Of a stretch of DNA of 46,173 bases, positions 1-9,860 are shown in pieces. A program made the position numbers and the translations under genes. A model generated the notes under the pieces. That model saw only the letters and a list, made by a program, of their open reading frames with translations, was not told where the DNA came from and made no database searches. The stretch lies in NCBI GenBank assembly GCA_030447665.1, contig JAUJOJ010000003.1, forward strand, positions 1-46,173, in the 5' to 3' direction. Origin of the DNA: Allosphingosinicella sp. GTDB taxonomy: Bacteria; Pseudomonadota; Alphaproteobacteria; Sphingomonadales; Sphingomonadaceae. Each line of letters begins with the position of its first letter. The first letter of the stretch is position 1.

Positions 1-1001
1 ATGCCGACGACGGGGGCGAGGCCCATCACCATCATCATGTTGATCGCGAAGTAGAAGAAGATCGTCATGGTGAGCCCGGCCGCGGCCAGCCGCTCGAAGC
101 GGCCCTTGCTTTCCACCGACACCTGCATCCCCCAGCGGAACAGCAGCACGAAGCAGATGATGAGGAACAGGCCGCCGATCAGCCCCCATTCCTCCGCCAT
201 GGCCGAGAAGATGAAGTCGGTATGCTGCTCCGGCAGATAATGAAGGTGGCTCTGGGTGCCGTTCAGAAAGCCCTTGCCGAAAATGCCGCCCGATCCGATC
301 GCGATCTTGGACTGGGTAAGGTGATATCCCGCACCGAGCGGATCCTGCTCCGGATCGAGGAAGATGAGGACGCGCTTCTTCTGGTGCGGCATCATGAAGG
401 CGTAGGCGATCGGGATCAAAGCCGCGACGCTAAGCCCGCCGCCGATGAAGTACCAAAGCGGCAGGCCAGCCAGGAACATGACGCTGAAGACGCCGAAGAC
501 CAGCAGAAGCGTGGTGCCGAGATCAGGCTGCAATATGATCAGCGCGATCGGCACGACAAGGATCGCAAGGGGGGGCCAGACGGCATTGAAACGGCGGACC
601 TCGCCAGGCGGCAGGGAGCCGTAGAAGCCGGCAAGCAGGAGGATGGAAACAGGCTTCATCAGCTCGGAGGGCTGAATCCGGATCACGCCAAGCTCAAGCC
701 AGCTCTTGGCGCCGCCGCCGACCGTGCCGACGATCAGGGTTATGATCAGGAGCAGGATCACCCCGCCATAAGCCGGCCAAGCCAAATCGCGGTAGGTTTC
801 CGGACGGATGTAGGACATGCCCACGGCAAGGCCCAGGAAGGCCAGAAAGCGGACCAGATGGGGCGCTGCCCAAGGTTTCATCGATCCGCCGGCGGCCGAA
901 TAAAGCACCATCGCGCCAAAGATGCCGATGGCGAGCACGACGAAGATCAGGCGCCAGGGAAGCCGGATCAGCTGCGCGGGGGCCGCATATCCTCCCCTCA
1001 T
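1..1001 (-). CDS. rodA: Rod shape-determining protein RodA (SEDS peptidoglycan glycosyltransferase), 3' end outside window
   Basis: RodA polymerises lipid II into glycan strands in the inner membrane and works with PBP2 in the elongasome. Reading the minus strand from the ATG at 1001 gives an N-terminus MRGGYAAPAQL, then successive hydrophobic helices with SEDS-type segments including KSWLELGVIRIQPSELMK and, further on, a GSGGIFGKGF-like loop. The frame stays open to base 1, so the gene is truncated by the window. A run of seven C on the coding strand near 570-576 keeps the frame. The start lies 13 bp beyond the mrdA stop, which fits co-transcription as the last visible gene of the mre/mrd operon. 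Seen: open frame and motifs. Family knowledge: function. Confidence 0.93.
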   Translation of the reverse strand, partial: MRGGYAAPAQLIRLPWRLIFVVLAIGIFGAMVLYSAAGGSMKPWAAPHLVRFLAFLGLAVGMSYIRPETYRDLAWPAYGGVILLLIITLIVGTVGGGAKSWLELGVIRIQPSELMKPVSILLLAGFYGSLPPGEVRRFNAVWPPLAILVVPIALIILQPDLGTTLLLVFGVFSVMFLAGLPLWYFIGGGLSVAALIPIAYAFMMPHQKKRVLIFLDPEQDPLGAGYHLTQSKIAIGSGGIFGKGFLNGTQSHLHYLPEQHTDFIFSAMAEEWGLIGGLFLIICFVLLFRWGMQVSVESKGRFERLAAAGLTMTIFFYFAINMMMVMGLAPVVG

Positions 1002-1014
1002 GCCCCATTCCCCA

Positions 1015-2964
1015 TCATGATCGCGTACCCGTCATCGAGGCGGTCCCGCCTGCGGCCTTGGCGGCGAGCCAGCGCTCAGCGTCCCGCTCCATCCGCTCCT
1101 TGATGCCGCCGCCCCATTGCTCCTCGAACTTGGCGAGCGCTTCCATCGCCTTGGGCTTGTCGAACAGGAAGGTGAGCACGTCCTTGGCCACCGGCGCGGC
1201 GGCGCGGGCGCCGCCCATGCCGTGCTCGATCACGACCGAGGCGGCGTAGCGCGGATTGGCGGTCGGCGCGAAGCAGACGAACAGCCCGTGGTCGCGATAT
1301 TTCCAGGCGCCGCTCTGGCCGCGCTGGCTGCCGGTGATGCGGCGGACCTGGGCAGTGCCGGTCTTGCCGCCCATTTCGATGCCCGGAAGCTCGAGCCGGC
1401 TGCGGCCGGCCGTGCCGGCGCCGTTCACCACCTCCCACATTCCGCCGCGGACGGCATCGAAATGCTCCTTGGGGTAGGGGAGCGGCGTCGCCGCCGGATG
1501 GTTGCGGCCGATGAGGCGCGGCTGGACGTCGCGGCCCGAGGCGATCCGCGCCGACATCACGGCAAGCTGGAGCGGGTTCACGATCACGAAGCCTTGGCCG
1601 ATCGACGTGTTGAGCGTGTCCGATTCCGTCCAGTCGGGACGTTCGATCGCCTTCGGGCTCTTTTCGAACTTCATCCGCTTCCAGTCGTCGCCGGGCATGG
1701 TCCCGAAATTCTGCGAGACCACGGGCAAGTCGAATTTCTGGCCGAAGCCGAGGCGCTTGCCCATGGCCGTGATCGCGTCGATCCCCGCGCGCCGGCCCAT
1801 CGCATAGAAATAGGTGTTGCAGCTCTTCGCGATCGCCCGGTGCATGTTCATCGGGCCGTGGCGGCCGAGGCAGCGGAAGAAGCGGTTGCCGAGCTGGTAC
1901 CCGCCGCCGCAGCTGACGATCTCGTCCGGATCGACGCCGGCGCTCAGCAACGCCATTGCCACCATCGGCTTGAATGTCGAACCCGGCGGGTAGAGGCCGT
2001 TCAGCGACTTGTTGATGAGCGGGTGGCGCTCATCGTCGGCGAGCATCTTCCATTCAGTCTGGCTGATGCCGTCGGAAAAGGAGTTCGGATCGTAGGCCGG
2101 CATCGAGGCGAGGGCCAGGATGTCGCCGGTCAGGCAGTCGAGCACGACGACGGATCCCGATTCATTGCCGAGACGACGGGCGGCGAAGGTCTGCAGCCCC
2201 GCATCGATGGTGAGCGGCAGGACGCCGCCGCTTTGGTCGGGAAGGGTGGAGAGCTCGCGCACCAGCTTGCCCCGGGCGGTGACCTCGGTCCGCTGCGCGC
2301 CCGGCTTGCCGCGGAGCCGGTGCTCCATGGTCTTTTCAAGGCCTTCCTTGCCGATCTTGAAGCCGGGAGTGATGAGAATCGGGGCCTTGTTCTCCTTCTC
2401 ATATTCCTTCTTGTTGGGCGTGCCCACATAGCCGATCAGATGCGCGACCGCGGCGCCGTCCGGATAGAAGCGCGAAAAGGAGCGAAGCGGGGTCACGCCC
2501 GGCATTTCGGGCTGCCGCACCGTCACCGCCGCATATTTCTCGAAGGGGAGGTTCTCGGCGACGGGAACGGGCTGGTAGCCGGCGGCGCGCTCGAGCTCCT
2601 GCCCAATCCGCTGGACCTCGTCGGCAGGCAGATCGAGCAGGCGGGCGAGCTCGGCGATGATCCTGTCCGGCTCCTTGAGGCGGTCGGGAATGAGGTCGAC
2701 GCGGAAGTCGCTGCGGTTGATCGCGATCGGCTGGCCGCTGCGATCGACGATCCAGCCGCGCCGCGGCGGCAGCAATTGCATCTGCACGCGGTTGCTCTCG
2801 GATGCGAGCTGGTAGCGCTCGTTCTCGGCGATCGAGATATAGGCCATACGGCCCGCCAGCAGGGCGGCGACGCTGCCTTGGGCGGCCCCAAGCACGAAGG
2901 CGCGCCGCGTGAAGGTGAAGACCTGCGATTGTTCGGTGATGGCAGGAGCGTTCCGCCGCTTCAT
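1015..2964 (-). CDS. mrdA: Penicillin-binding protein 2 (elongasome transpeptidase)
   Basis: Class B PBP that crosslinks peptidoglycan during cell elongation, partnered with RodA. The protein is 649 aa from the ATG at 2964. A short cytoplasmic tail (MKRRNAPAITEQ) leads into one membrane helix (about residues 22-38), then a PBP dimerisation region. The transpeptidase domain has the active-site serine in PGSTFKPM, an SCNTYFY segment matching the SxN box, and KTGTAQ as the KTG box. The frame is open further upstream to 3537, but that part only mirrors mreD in another frame. The start is fixed by the ATGA overlap with the mreD stop at 2961-2964. Length and motifs are normal. Confidence 0.96.
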   Translation of the reverse strand: MKRRNAPAITEQSQVFTFTRRAFVLGAAQGSVAALLAGRMAYISIAENERYQLASESNRVQMQLLPPRRGWIVDRSGQPIAINRSDFRVDLIPDRLKEPDRIIAELARLLDLPADEVQRIGQELERAAGYQPVPVAENLPFEKYAAVTVRQPEMPGVTPLRSFSRFYPDGAAVAHLIGYVGTPNKKEYEKENKAPILITPGFKIGKEGLEKTMEHRLRGKPGAQRTEVTARGKLVRELSTLPDQSGGVLPLTIDAGLQTFAARRLGNESGSVVVLDCLTGDILALASMPAYDPNSFSDGISQTEWKMLADDERHPLINKSLNGLYPPGSTFKPMVAMALLSAGVDPDEIVSCGGGYQLGNRFFRCLGRHGPMNMHRAIAKSCNTYFYAMGRRAGIDAITAMGKRLGFGQKFDLPVVSQNFGTMPGDDWKRMKFEKSPKAIERPDWTESDTLNTSIGQGFVIVNPLQLAVMSARIASGRDVQPRLIGRNHPAATPLPYPKEHFDAVRGGMWEVVNGAGTAGRSRLELPGIEMGGKTGTAQVRRITGSQRGQSGAWKYRDHGLFVCFAPTANPRYAASVVIEHGMGGARAAAPVAKDVLTFLFDKPKAMEALAKFEEQWGGGIKERMERDAERWLAAKAAGGTASMTGTRS

Positions 2965-3476
2965 CGGGTGAGCCGCCACCTGTCGAGCGCGACGACGATC
3001 CGTGCGACGACCGGGTAGAAGAGAATCGAAAGCGCGATCTGCGGCCACAGCACCCCGAACGCAGCCTGGCTGCCCATCAGCCGGGCGACGAACCAGCTGC
3101 CGGCGGTATAGAAGAGGATCAGCAGCGAGGCGAGCAGCCAGTCCAGCCAATAATCGCGGAAGACCGCGCGGCTCTCGATGAAATCCAGGATCAGGAACGT
3201 CATCGTCCACAGCGCCATCGAAAGGCCGACCGGGTGGCCGCTGACGAGATCGCTGAGGAAGCCGAGCGGCAAGGCCGTCCTTGCCGTCCACATCTCCGGA
3301 CGCAGCAGGCGCCATGCAACCAGGAACAGATAGCCGAAATCGGGGATCAGCGGCGCGTTGAGGACCACCGGCAGCAGCACGATCATGATCGCTGCGACGG
3401 TGGAGCCGACCGGCACATAGCGCCGGCGCACCTGCTTCATCGCCATGTCGCGGCTGGTGAGGGCGATGCGGCTCAC
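2961..3476 (-). CDS. mreD: Rod shape-determining protein MreD
   Basis: Small integral membrane component of the elongasome that associates with MreC and PBP2. The product is 171 aa, mostly hydrophobic, with about five membrane segments and the family-like stretch LPLGFLSDLVSGHPVGL. A GTG start at 3476 overlaps the mreC stop by four bases (GTGA). Methionines at residues 11 and 13 are alternative starts. Its own stop overlaps the mrdA start by four bases. The four-base overlaps on both sides indicate translational coupling in the order mreC-mreD-mrdA. Confidence 0.92.
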   Translation of the reverse strand: MSRIALTSRDMAMKQVRRRYVPVGSTVAAIMIVLLPVVLNAPLIPDFGYLFLVAWRLLRPEMWTARTALPLGFLSDLVSGHPVGLSMALWTMTFLILDFIESRAVFRDYWLDWLLASLLILFYTAGSWFVARLMGSQAAFGVLWPQIALSILFYPVVARIVVALDRWRLTR

Positions 3477-4369
3477 TGGCCGTCCCCCAGCCGCGCCGCT
3501 TCGCTGGCGTTGATCGGCTGCGCGGCGGCGGGCTCATAGACGTGCTGGACGATCGCGTAATCGATCCGCGCCGGATCGGCGAGCGGGCGCGCGATCGTCA
3601 CGTCCCTTCCGGCCGAGATGACGATCGCCACGGGCACGCGCGGCGGATAGATGCCGCCGACCCCGGAGGTGACGACGATGTCGCCCTTCTTGAACGGGCT
3701 TTCCCCGACCTCGATCGTCTTCAATTCGATGGTCCCGTCGCCGCGGCCGGTGGCGAGCGCAGGGGTGCCGTCGCGCACCAGCTGGACTGGAACGCTGCTC
3801 GCGCCGTCGGTGATGAGGAGCACCCGCGAAGCGAGGCGGCCGGTCTCGATCACGCGGCCGATCAGCCCCTCGGGCGCGCGCACCGGCTGCCCGTTGCGAA
3901 CCCCGTCCGAGCCGCCCGCCGAGAGCGTGCCGAGCCTGCGGCTTGCATCCCATGTCGATCCGACGATCCGGGCGGTGACGATTTCGTCCGGCGTCTCGCG
4001 CGTGAGCTTGAGGAGCGCCTTTAAACGGCGGTTGTCGAACTCGATGGCGCGCGCCTCGATCACCCGCTGCCGCGAGGCTTTCAACTGGCGCTTCAGCTCC
4101 GTATTCTGGGAGGCGGCGTTGAAGTAACTGCCGATGCTGTCAGCACCGCCGGTGAAGAAGCCGATGGTGCTTCGTCCGCCGGACGTGACCGGCGAGGTGA
4201 GGTCGAGCGCGGCACCGCGCAGGGCCGAAAAACCCTGCGGATCGGCGATCGCTGCGATGACGAGCAGCAGCGAGACGAGAACGCCGCCGATCGCCACGAC
4301 ATAGCCGAGGAAGAAACCATATTGCGCCCTGCGGGAAAATCCCGGGCGCCGTTGGGATGGCGGCGCCAT
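3473..4369 (-). CDS. mreC: Rod shape-determining protein MreC
   Basis: Periplasmic scaffold of the elongasome that regulates PBP2. From the ATG at 4369 the protein is 298 aa: a short basic N-terminus, one membrane helix (GFFLGYVVAIGGVLVSLLLVIA), a coiled-coil stretch around NTELKRQLKASRQRVIEA, then the beta-barrel domains with SGVGGIYPPRVPVA. The open frame extends upstream to 4444 but would run into mreB, so the internal ATG, 10 bp beyond the mreB stop, is the better start. The tail after QHVYEP is short and Ala-rich. Confidence 0.94.
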   Translation of the reverse strand: MAPPSQRRPGFSRRAQYGFFLGYVVAIGGVLVSLLLVIAAIADPQGFSALRGAALDLTSPVTSGGRSTIGFFTGGADSIGSYFNAASQNTELKRQLKASRQRVIEARAIEFDNRRLKALLKLTRETPDEIVTARIVGSTWDASRRLGTLSAGGSDGVRNGQPVRAPEGLIGRVIETGRLASRVLLITDGASSVPVQLVRDGTPALATGRGDGTIELKTIEVGESPFKKGDIVVTSGVGGIYPPRVPVAIVISAGRDVTIARPLADPARIDYAIVQHVYEPAAAQPINASEAARLGDGQ

Positions 4370-4379
4370 GTTCGCTCGA

Positions 4380-5438
<1,059 letters not shown>

Positions 5439-5567
5439 CTAAACCGCGGATCCGGATAACTGGCCGGTTCCGTCCGTGTTCTGTCTCTATAGGATGCCCT
5501 CGCGGTCGCCGTCCACATTACAGTTAACGCCTCGCCCGATGGCGCCGCTTGGTCTAGAGACTATGGC

Positions 5568-7397
5568 ATGTCAATAAGGCGACTCCCCGAACATCTCGTT
5601 AATCGCATCGCCGCGGGCGAGGTCGTCGAACGGCCGGCTAGTGCGTTGAAAGAATTGGTGGAAAACGCGATCGACGCGGGCGCGGCGCGGATCCTTATTT
5701 CGCTTTGCGGGGGCGGCATCGATCGGATCGAAGTGGTTGACGACGGCTGCGGGATGTCGCCTTCCGAAATGGCGCTGGCGCTGGAGCGGCATGCCACCTC
5801 CAAGCTCCCCGGCGATGCGATCGAGGCGGTCTCCACCCTGGGCTTTCGCGGCGAGGCCTTGCCGTCGATCGCCAGCGTCGCCCGGCTGACGCTGGAAAGC
5901 CGGCCGCGCCCCCTTCGGCTGGCTGGCCCAGCCAGCCGCTCAGGACGGGCTTTGGCTGGCTCAGGACAGGCGGCCGCCGATGGCTGGCGTCGCGCCGTCG
6001 ACAATGGCGAACTGGTGGAAGAGGGGCCGGCGGCGCTTCCCCCGGGCACGCGGATCCTGGTCGAAGATCTGTTCGCACGGGTTCCCGCCCGGCGGAAATT
6101 CCTCCGTGCCGCCCGGGCCGAATATGCGGCTTGCCTCGACGTGGTGAAGCGGCTGGCCATGGCACGGCCCGATGTCGGCTTCACCCTGGAACATGAAGGC
6201 AGGCGGAGCCTTGCCGTCCAGCCGGGAGAGGAGAGGCCCTCGCGCGTGGCATCGCTCACCGATCGCGAGCTTCCCCGCAACAGCATTGCAGTCGATTATG
6301 CCCGGGGGCCGGTGCGGCTCGGCGGAGTGGCCGGCCTCCCCACCTTCAATCGGGGCGTGGCCGATCATCAATTCCTGTTCGTCAACGGCCGCCCGGTGAA
6401 GGACCGGCTGCTGATCGGCGCTGTCCGCGGCGCCTATCAGGATCTTCTCGCCCGCGACCGTCATCCGATCGTCGCTTTGTTCATCGACCTGCCCGGGGAG
6501 GAGGTCGACGTCAACGTCCATCCGGCCAAGACCGAGGTCCGCTTTCGCGATCCGGCGGCAATTCGCGGCCTCATCGTCGGCGGCCTGAGGCAGGCCCTCG
6601 ACGAGGCAGGTCATCGAAGCGCGCGGCAGCCGGCGTCGGTGCTCGCAGGCTGGCAGCGGGGGCCGGCCTCCGCCGCCTCCTTTGAGCGGCCCGCTTTTCC
6701 CCTGCCGGCCCATCCCCTGCCGGCCCAAGCCAGCGTCTGGGAGCGTCCGGACGCCTATGCCCCGCCGCCCGCGGCGCGCGCCGAAGCTGCCGTCGAGCCG
6801 CCGCCTCAAGCCGCTTCCTTCCCGCTGGGAGTGGCCCGCGGCCAGGTCGCCGCCACCTATATCGTTGCCGAGGCCGAGGACGGGCTCGTCATCGTCGATC
6901 AGCATGCCGCACATGAGCGGCTGGTGCTCGAGCGTATGCGAAGGGCGATGGCCAATGGCGGCGTCGCGCGCCAGGCGATGCTGCTGCCCGAAGTGGTGGA
7001 GCTCGAGGAAACCGCTTGCGACCGGCTCGAGGCGCGCGCGGAGGAGCTCGCCGAAATGGGGCTGGAGCTGGAGCGGTTCGGCGCCCGCGCGATGCTGGTG
7101 CGGGCGACACCGGCCTTGCTCGGCCATGGCGACATCGCCGGGCTTGTCACCGATCTTGCCGATGAGCTTGCCGCGTTGGAGGAAGCATTGAGGCTCAGGG
7201 AAAAGCTCGATCATGTCGCCGCCACCATGGCCTGCCACGGATCGGTGAGGGCAGGGCGGATCCTCTCGGTCTCCGAGATGAACGCGCTCCTGCGGGAGAT
7301 GGAAGTGACCCCCCATTCGGGCCAGTGCAATCATGGTCGGCCGACCTGGGTGAAGCTGTCTCACGCCGATCTGGAGAAGCTTTTCGGCCGCAAGTGA
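5568..7397 (+). CDS. mutL: DNA mismatch repair protein MutL
   Basis: GHKL ATPase that couples MutS mismatch recognition to strand removal. At 609 aa it has the ATPase motifs ELVENAIDAGA (Glu catalytic), DDGCGM, and GFRGEALPSIASV, and later NGRPVKD and DVNVHPAKTEVRF. A Pro/Ala-rich linker (about 355-420) precedes the C-terminal dimerisation domain, which contains QHAAHERL and ends with ACHGSVRAG, CNHGRPTWVKL. About 20 unusual residues rich in Arg, Ala, Gly and Ser are inserted near residues 113-136, between the GFRGEAL motif and the rest of the ATPase domain. They are encoded by a palindromic, REP-like DNA segment (listed separately). Apart from this insert the gene looks normal. Confidence 0.96.
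   Translation: MSIRRLPEHLVNRIAAGEVVERPASALKELVENAIDAGAARILISLCGGGIDRIEVVDDGCGMSPSEMALALERHATSKLPGDAIEAVSTLGFRGEALPSIASVARLTLESRPRPLRLAGPASRSGRALAGSGQAAADGWRRAVDNGELVEEGPAALPPGTRILVEDLFARVPARRKFLRAARAEYAACLDVVKRLAMARPDVGFTLEHEGRRSLAVQPGEERPSRVASLTDRELPRNSIAVDYARGPVRLGGVAGLPTFNRGVADHQFLFVNGRPVKDRLLIGAVRGAYQDLLARDRHPIVALFIDLPGEEVDVNVHPAKTEVRFRDPAAIRGLIVGGLRQALDEAGHRSARQPASVLAGWQRGPASAASFERPAFPLPAHPLPAQASVWERPDAYAPPPAARAEAAVEPPPQAASFPLGVARGQVAATYIVAEAEDGLVIVDQHAAHERLVLERMRRAMANGGVARQAMLLPEVVELEETACDRLEARAEELAEMGLELERFGARAMLVRATPALLGHGDIAGLVTDLADELAALEEALRLREKLDHVAATMACHGSVRAGRILSVSEMNALLREMEVTPHSGQCNHGRPTWVKLSHADLEKLFGRK
5911..5970. repeat. REP-like palindrome inserted in frame within mutL
   Basis: An inverted repeat (ggctggctgg at 5918-5927 facing ccagccagcc at 5928-5937) is followed by two near-identical copies of gctcaggac(g/a)gg at 5938-5949 and 5959-5970. 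The gctcaggacagg unit resembles short dispersed palindromic repeats common between genes in related bacteria. That resemblance is from memory and not checked. The segment keeps the mutL frame and adds about 20 residues to the ATPase domain. Confidence 0.6.
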
Positions 7398-7585
7398 AGC
7401 ACTTAGCGTGTTCTTTCAACGTCGGCAGCCGTGTTCCGGAATGTCTGCGTTCGACGTTGCGGACCTTCAACTTCGGCTTGCGGTTGCCGCGGGCAAAGGG
7501 ACGGAAACGCACGTGTCACCAACCTGAGGCAGCAGCTGATATCGATGGCTCACCGAGACCTTCCTCCGGAAAAAGAGGGCTGCAC

Positions 7586-7771
7586 ATGAGCCAAGCATCG
7601 GGCGAAAAGGCACATATGGAACAAGACGATCTCACACCGGCTGCTCGTCAGCGTCTTAGGGATGCCGGGCGGTTGAAGTCGGAACGACATAAGACTGCAC
7701 GAGCGAAGAGCGAGAAGCTGCGTGCCGCTATGGAAGCAGGCGGTGCCGCCAATGATGAGCGCCAAGGGTAG
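7586..7771 (+). CDS. Small charged hypothetical protein
   Basis: A 61-residue frame beginning MSQASGEKAH; the second Met at 7616 (MEQDDLTPAARQRL) gives 51 residues and has an AAGG-type ribosome site just ahead, so it may be the true start. The product is hydrophilic and rich in Arg, Lys, Ala and Glu, with a helical middle (RQRLRDAGRLKSERHKTARAKSEKL). No domain was recognised. It stands alone between mutL and a small membrane protein. The 190 bp between the mutL stop and this gene show nothing identifiable. Confidence 0.4.
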   Translation: MSQASGEKAHMEQDDLTPAARQRLRDAGRLKSERHKTARAKSEKLRAAMEAGGAANDERQG

Positions 7772-7864
7772 GGCAGAAAGACGGTTCGCAGCGTCCACCC
7801 TGTCACCCATTGCGGACATTCCGCTCGAATGTCCTGGTGCGTGCAGCTGCAGTAGGTCTGGCTC

Positions 7865-8152
7865 ATGACATGGAAGAAAGACCCGCCACCGATCATTGGA
7901 AGCCGCCTTCAGGCGAACGTGATCGGCATGATCGTGCTCCTCTTCCTGATCGGCATTTGCGTCTTAGGCGCTATTGCCGGGGTTGAAGGAATACAGAGGC
8001 GCCAGTTTGGTGACTTCATCAGCCCAATCTGGTTCGTGGCAAGCGGGTTCGGTGCGGTCACACTGGCGATCGTGCTGGTTGGAATGGCTGTGGAGACCGC
8101 GGCTGAGTTCATCGCTGCCCGGCGTAAGAAAGCAGGGACAGCGAACCCATAG
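7865..8152 (+). CDS. Small two-helix membrane protein, unknown function
   Basis: 95 aa with a short cytoplasmic N-terminus (MTWKKDPPPIIGSRLQ), a first membrane helix (VIGMIVLLFLIGICVLGAIA), a loop, a second helix (FGAVTLAIVLVGMAVETAA) and a basic C-terminus (ARRKKAG). By the positive-inside rule both ends would be cytoplasmic. No family was recognised. No obvious operon partner: it is separated from neighbours by about 100 bp on each side. Confidence 0.55.
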   Translation: MTWKKDPPPIIGSRLQANVIGMIVLLFLIGICVLGAIAGVEGIQRRQFGDFISPIWFVASGFGAVTLAIVLVGMAVETAAEFIAARRKKAGTANP

Positions 8153-8257
8153 CAGGCTCCCACCAGTCCAATTGATGTCCGCTTCCCGCCCATTGCCGAG
8201 AGCTGGGTCCGTGTTGATTTGCCCCAGCAGCCATCGAAGCGACGGGACGGAGCTGGC

Positions 8258-8572
8258 ATGAATTTTCGACCACCCCGAACCGTTTCAACTCAGCTCATTA
8301 ATAGCAGCGGTACGTCAGCTCTTGAGCGAGAGATCATAGGCGAGAAAGCTGCCTCCCTGGGGCGCGCCGGTCGTCTGGTTCAGCAGACACTGAAGATCTT
8401 ACATGACCTTGGTGGACAGGACGTCGATCGACCTGCGGCCGTGCAATCGGCTGCCGATGCGGTTCAGTCTTATTTTGTGCAGCGAGAGCTGTGCGGCTTG
8501 ATCAACCACGATGGCCCGATCGAAGATTATGCCATCCCGCCCGAAGTGCTTGCCCGATTGGGAGCGGTTTAG
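8258..8572 (+). CDS. Small conserved-looking protein, possibly DUF6665 family
   Basis: 104 aa from the ATG at 8258, which has a GGAG ribosome site seven bases upstream; an upstream Met in the same frame lacks one. Distinctive stretch: SALEREIIGEKAASLGRAGRLVQQTLKIL, then a helix ending YFVQRELCGLINHDG and IEDYAIPPEVLARLG (each quoted in part). The EKA.LGR.GR helix, the FVQRE.CGL segment and a final YxxPxEV match my memory of the DUF6665 family, but this was not searched. Predicted soluble and helical. Function unknown. Confidence 0.6.
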   Translation: MNFRPPRTVSTQLINSSGTSALEREIIGEKAASLGRAGRLVQQTLKILHDLGGQDVDRPAAVQSAADAVQSYFVQRELCGLINHDGPIEDYAIPPEVLARLGAV

Positions 8573-8632
8573 AAACGTTGTTTTCGGCTCAAAAAAAGCG
8601 CAAATGGGAACCCTTGAAGTCGACCGTCCGGA

Positions 8633-9112
8633 TCACTCCGGCCATAGGATTTGTGCGCAGTTGAAGCGTTGGTAAAGGGTCTCGATGAGATGTTTGAGGT
8701 CGGCTCGCTCGAAGGGCTTGACCATGAATGTGTCTGCACCGAGATTGCGCGCGCTCTCGACTACAGCCTGGTCGCCGGCGGTGCTCAGCATAACGATCGC
8801 CGTCTGATCCAGCGCCTCGTTGCGTCGGACGGCCTCAATAAACTCAAGGCCGTGCATCCCCGGCATATGATAGTCTGAGATTATAATATCGGGGGCCTCA
8901 CGCTCGGCGGCGACGAGGCCTGCGGCTCCATCTTCGGCGACATCTATCTTTGTGAAACCAAGACCCGTGAGCTCGCGCCCGAGCAGACGGCGCATCATCG
9001 CGCTGTCGTCGACGACCAGCACCTTGATCTGATCTGGCGTCACGGACGCGGTGTGGTCTTCCCAGGAGTCATCCGGAATTTCGGAGACGTCGTCATTGAA
9101 TGGCTGGCTCAT
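8633..9112 (-). CDS. CheY-like single-domain response regulator
   Basis: 159 aa: a 28-residue acidic N-terminal extension, then one receiver domain and no output domain. The acidic pocket is DD at 35-36, the phosphoacceptor is Asp80 in ISDYHMPGM, the switch residue is in LSTAG (110-113), and the conserved Lys132 is in VKPF. Such proteins act as phosphorelay shuttles or bind a target directly when phosphorylated. No histidine kinase is adjacent, so the partner is unknown. The N-terminal extension is longer than in CheY and may be a targeting segment (inference). Confidence 0.9.
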   Translation of the reverse strand: MSQPFNDDVSEIPDDSWEDHTASVTPDQIKVLVVDDSAMMRRLLGRELTGLGFTKIDVAEDGAAGLVAAEREAPDIIISDYHMPGMHGLEFIEAVRRNEALDQTAIVMLSTAGDQAVVESARNLGADTFMVKPFERADLKHLIETLYQRFNCAQILWPE

Positions 9113-9453
9113 GGCGGGGACTCTTACTGAAAATGCGTTTCCCCTTTCTTACTGGTCCCGTGCATCAGCGATGGCGGCCGGTTCCTCCCCGTCACGGGCA
9201 TGCACGGTTTACGGTAGGGAGCAGTCTTGTACGAGAAATCCCGCATCGAAGGAATTCGGCTGGAAAGCCTCACCTGACGCGCCGCCTGTTTAACCCAGAC
9301 TTTACCTCGCGCTGCTAGGGAATTCCAATCTGCCGGGGCAAGCTCGATCCGTCGGCGCTGGACCCCGGGGGCGTCGCTTTCTCTTCAGGAATGTCGACTT
9401 CATCCGTTAAGATGACGAGTGAAAGGGCAGTGTTGCCGGGGAAATAAGGGTCG
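9113..9453. other. Divergent intergenic region between response regulator and PilZ gene
   Basis: 341 bp between the starts of two divergent signalling genes. No credible coding frame was found. It should hold the promoters of both; I could not assign -35/-10 boxes or an extracytoplasmic-function sigma site with confidence. The PilZ gene start is preceded by an AAGG ribosome site. Confidence 0.5.
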
Positions 9454-9837
9454 ATGCCGAGCCATGAAGATAGTTTAAGCGCTGCTCCTCGGGTGGAAAC
9501 GCCCGAGCCCTCCTCCTCGTCGCCTGATGATGGTCGCGAGGATGCGCGAGTTCCGTTCCTCGGCTATCCTTTCGAGCTTCGGGTGGGCCGGACGACCAGC
9601 TCGATCCGGATGCGCGACCTATCTTGCGGCGGAGCTTCCGGTTTGTGTGACGAGCCGCTGGATGTCGGCGCTTTGGTCACCGTCCATTTCTCAAAGGAGC
9701 AGGTGGTTGAGGCAGAAGTCCGCTGGATACGCCTGATGTACGTCGGTCTCAAGTTCACGCACCCGCTTGCTCCCGGCTTCGTGCGCCGGCTGCACCAGGC
9801 CCACGGCACGTTCGTGACGACCCGCTCCAAGAAGTGA
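9454..9837 (+). CDS. PilZ-domain protein (putative cyclic-di-GMP receptor)
   Basis: 127 aa. After about 25 disordered residues rich in Ser/Pro comes a PilZ-type domain: REDAR (28-32) as the RxxxR motif, DLSCGG (55-60) as the D/NxSxxG motif, then strands ending VRWIRLMYVGLKF. PilZ domains bind c-di-GMP through these two motifs, and both are present here. It is divergent from the CheY-like gene, which suggests but does not prove a shared signalling role. No output domain. Confidence 0.85.
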   Translation: MPSHEDSLSAAPRVETPEPSSSSPDDGREDARVPFLGYPFELRVGRTTSSIRMRDLSCGGASGLCDEPLDVGALVTVHFSKEQVVEAEVRWIRLMYVGLKFTHPLAPGFVRRLHQAHGTFVTTRSKK

Positions 9838-9860
9838 GCCGGGACCTGGGACCCCGGATC

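Noticed and set aside
1117..3018. Long plus-strand open frame (633 codons) opposite mrdA
   Set aside because: High-GC genes often leave an open frame on the opposite strand. Its composition is Arg/Ala/Gly-rich without domains, and mrdA with all PBP motifs lies on the other strand.
3000..3537. Upstream extension of the mrdA frame to 3537
   Set aside because: The added residues only reflect mreD in another frame. The ATGA overlap with mreD and a normal N-terminus at 2964 fix the start.
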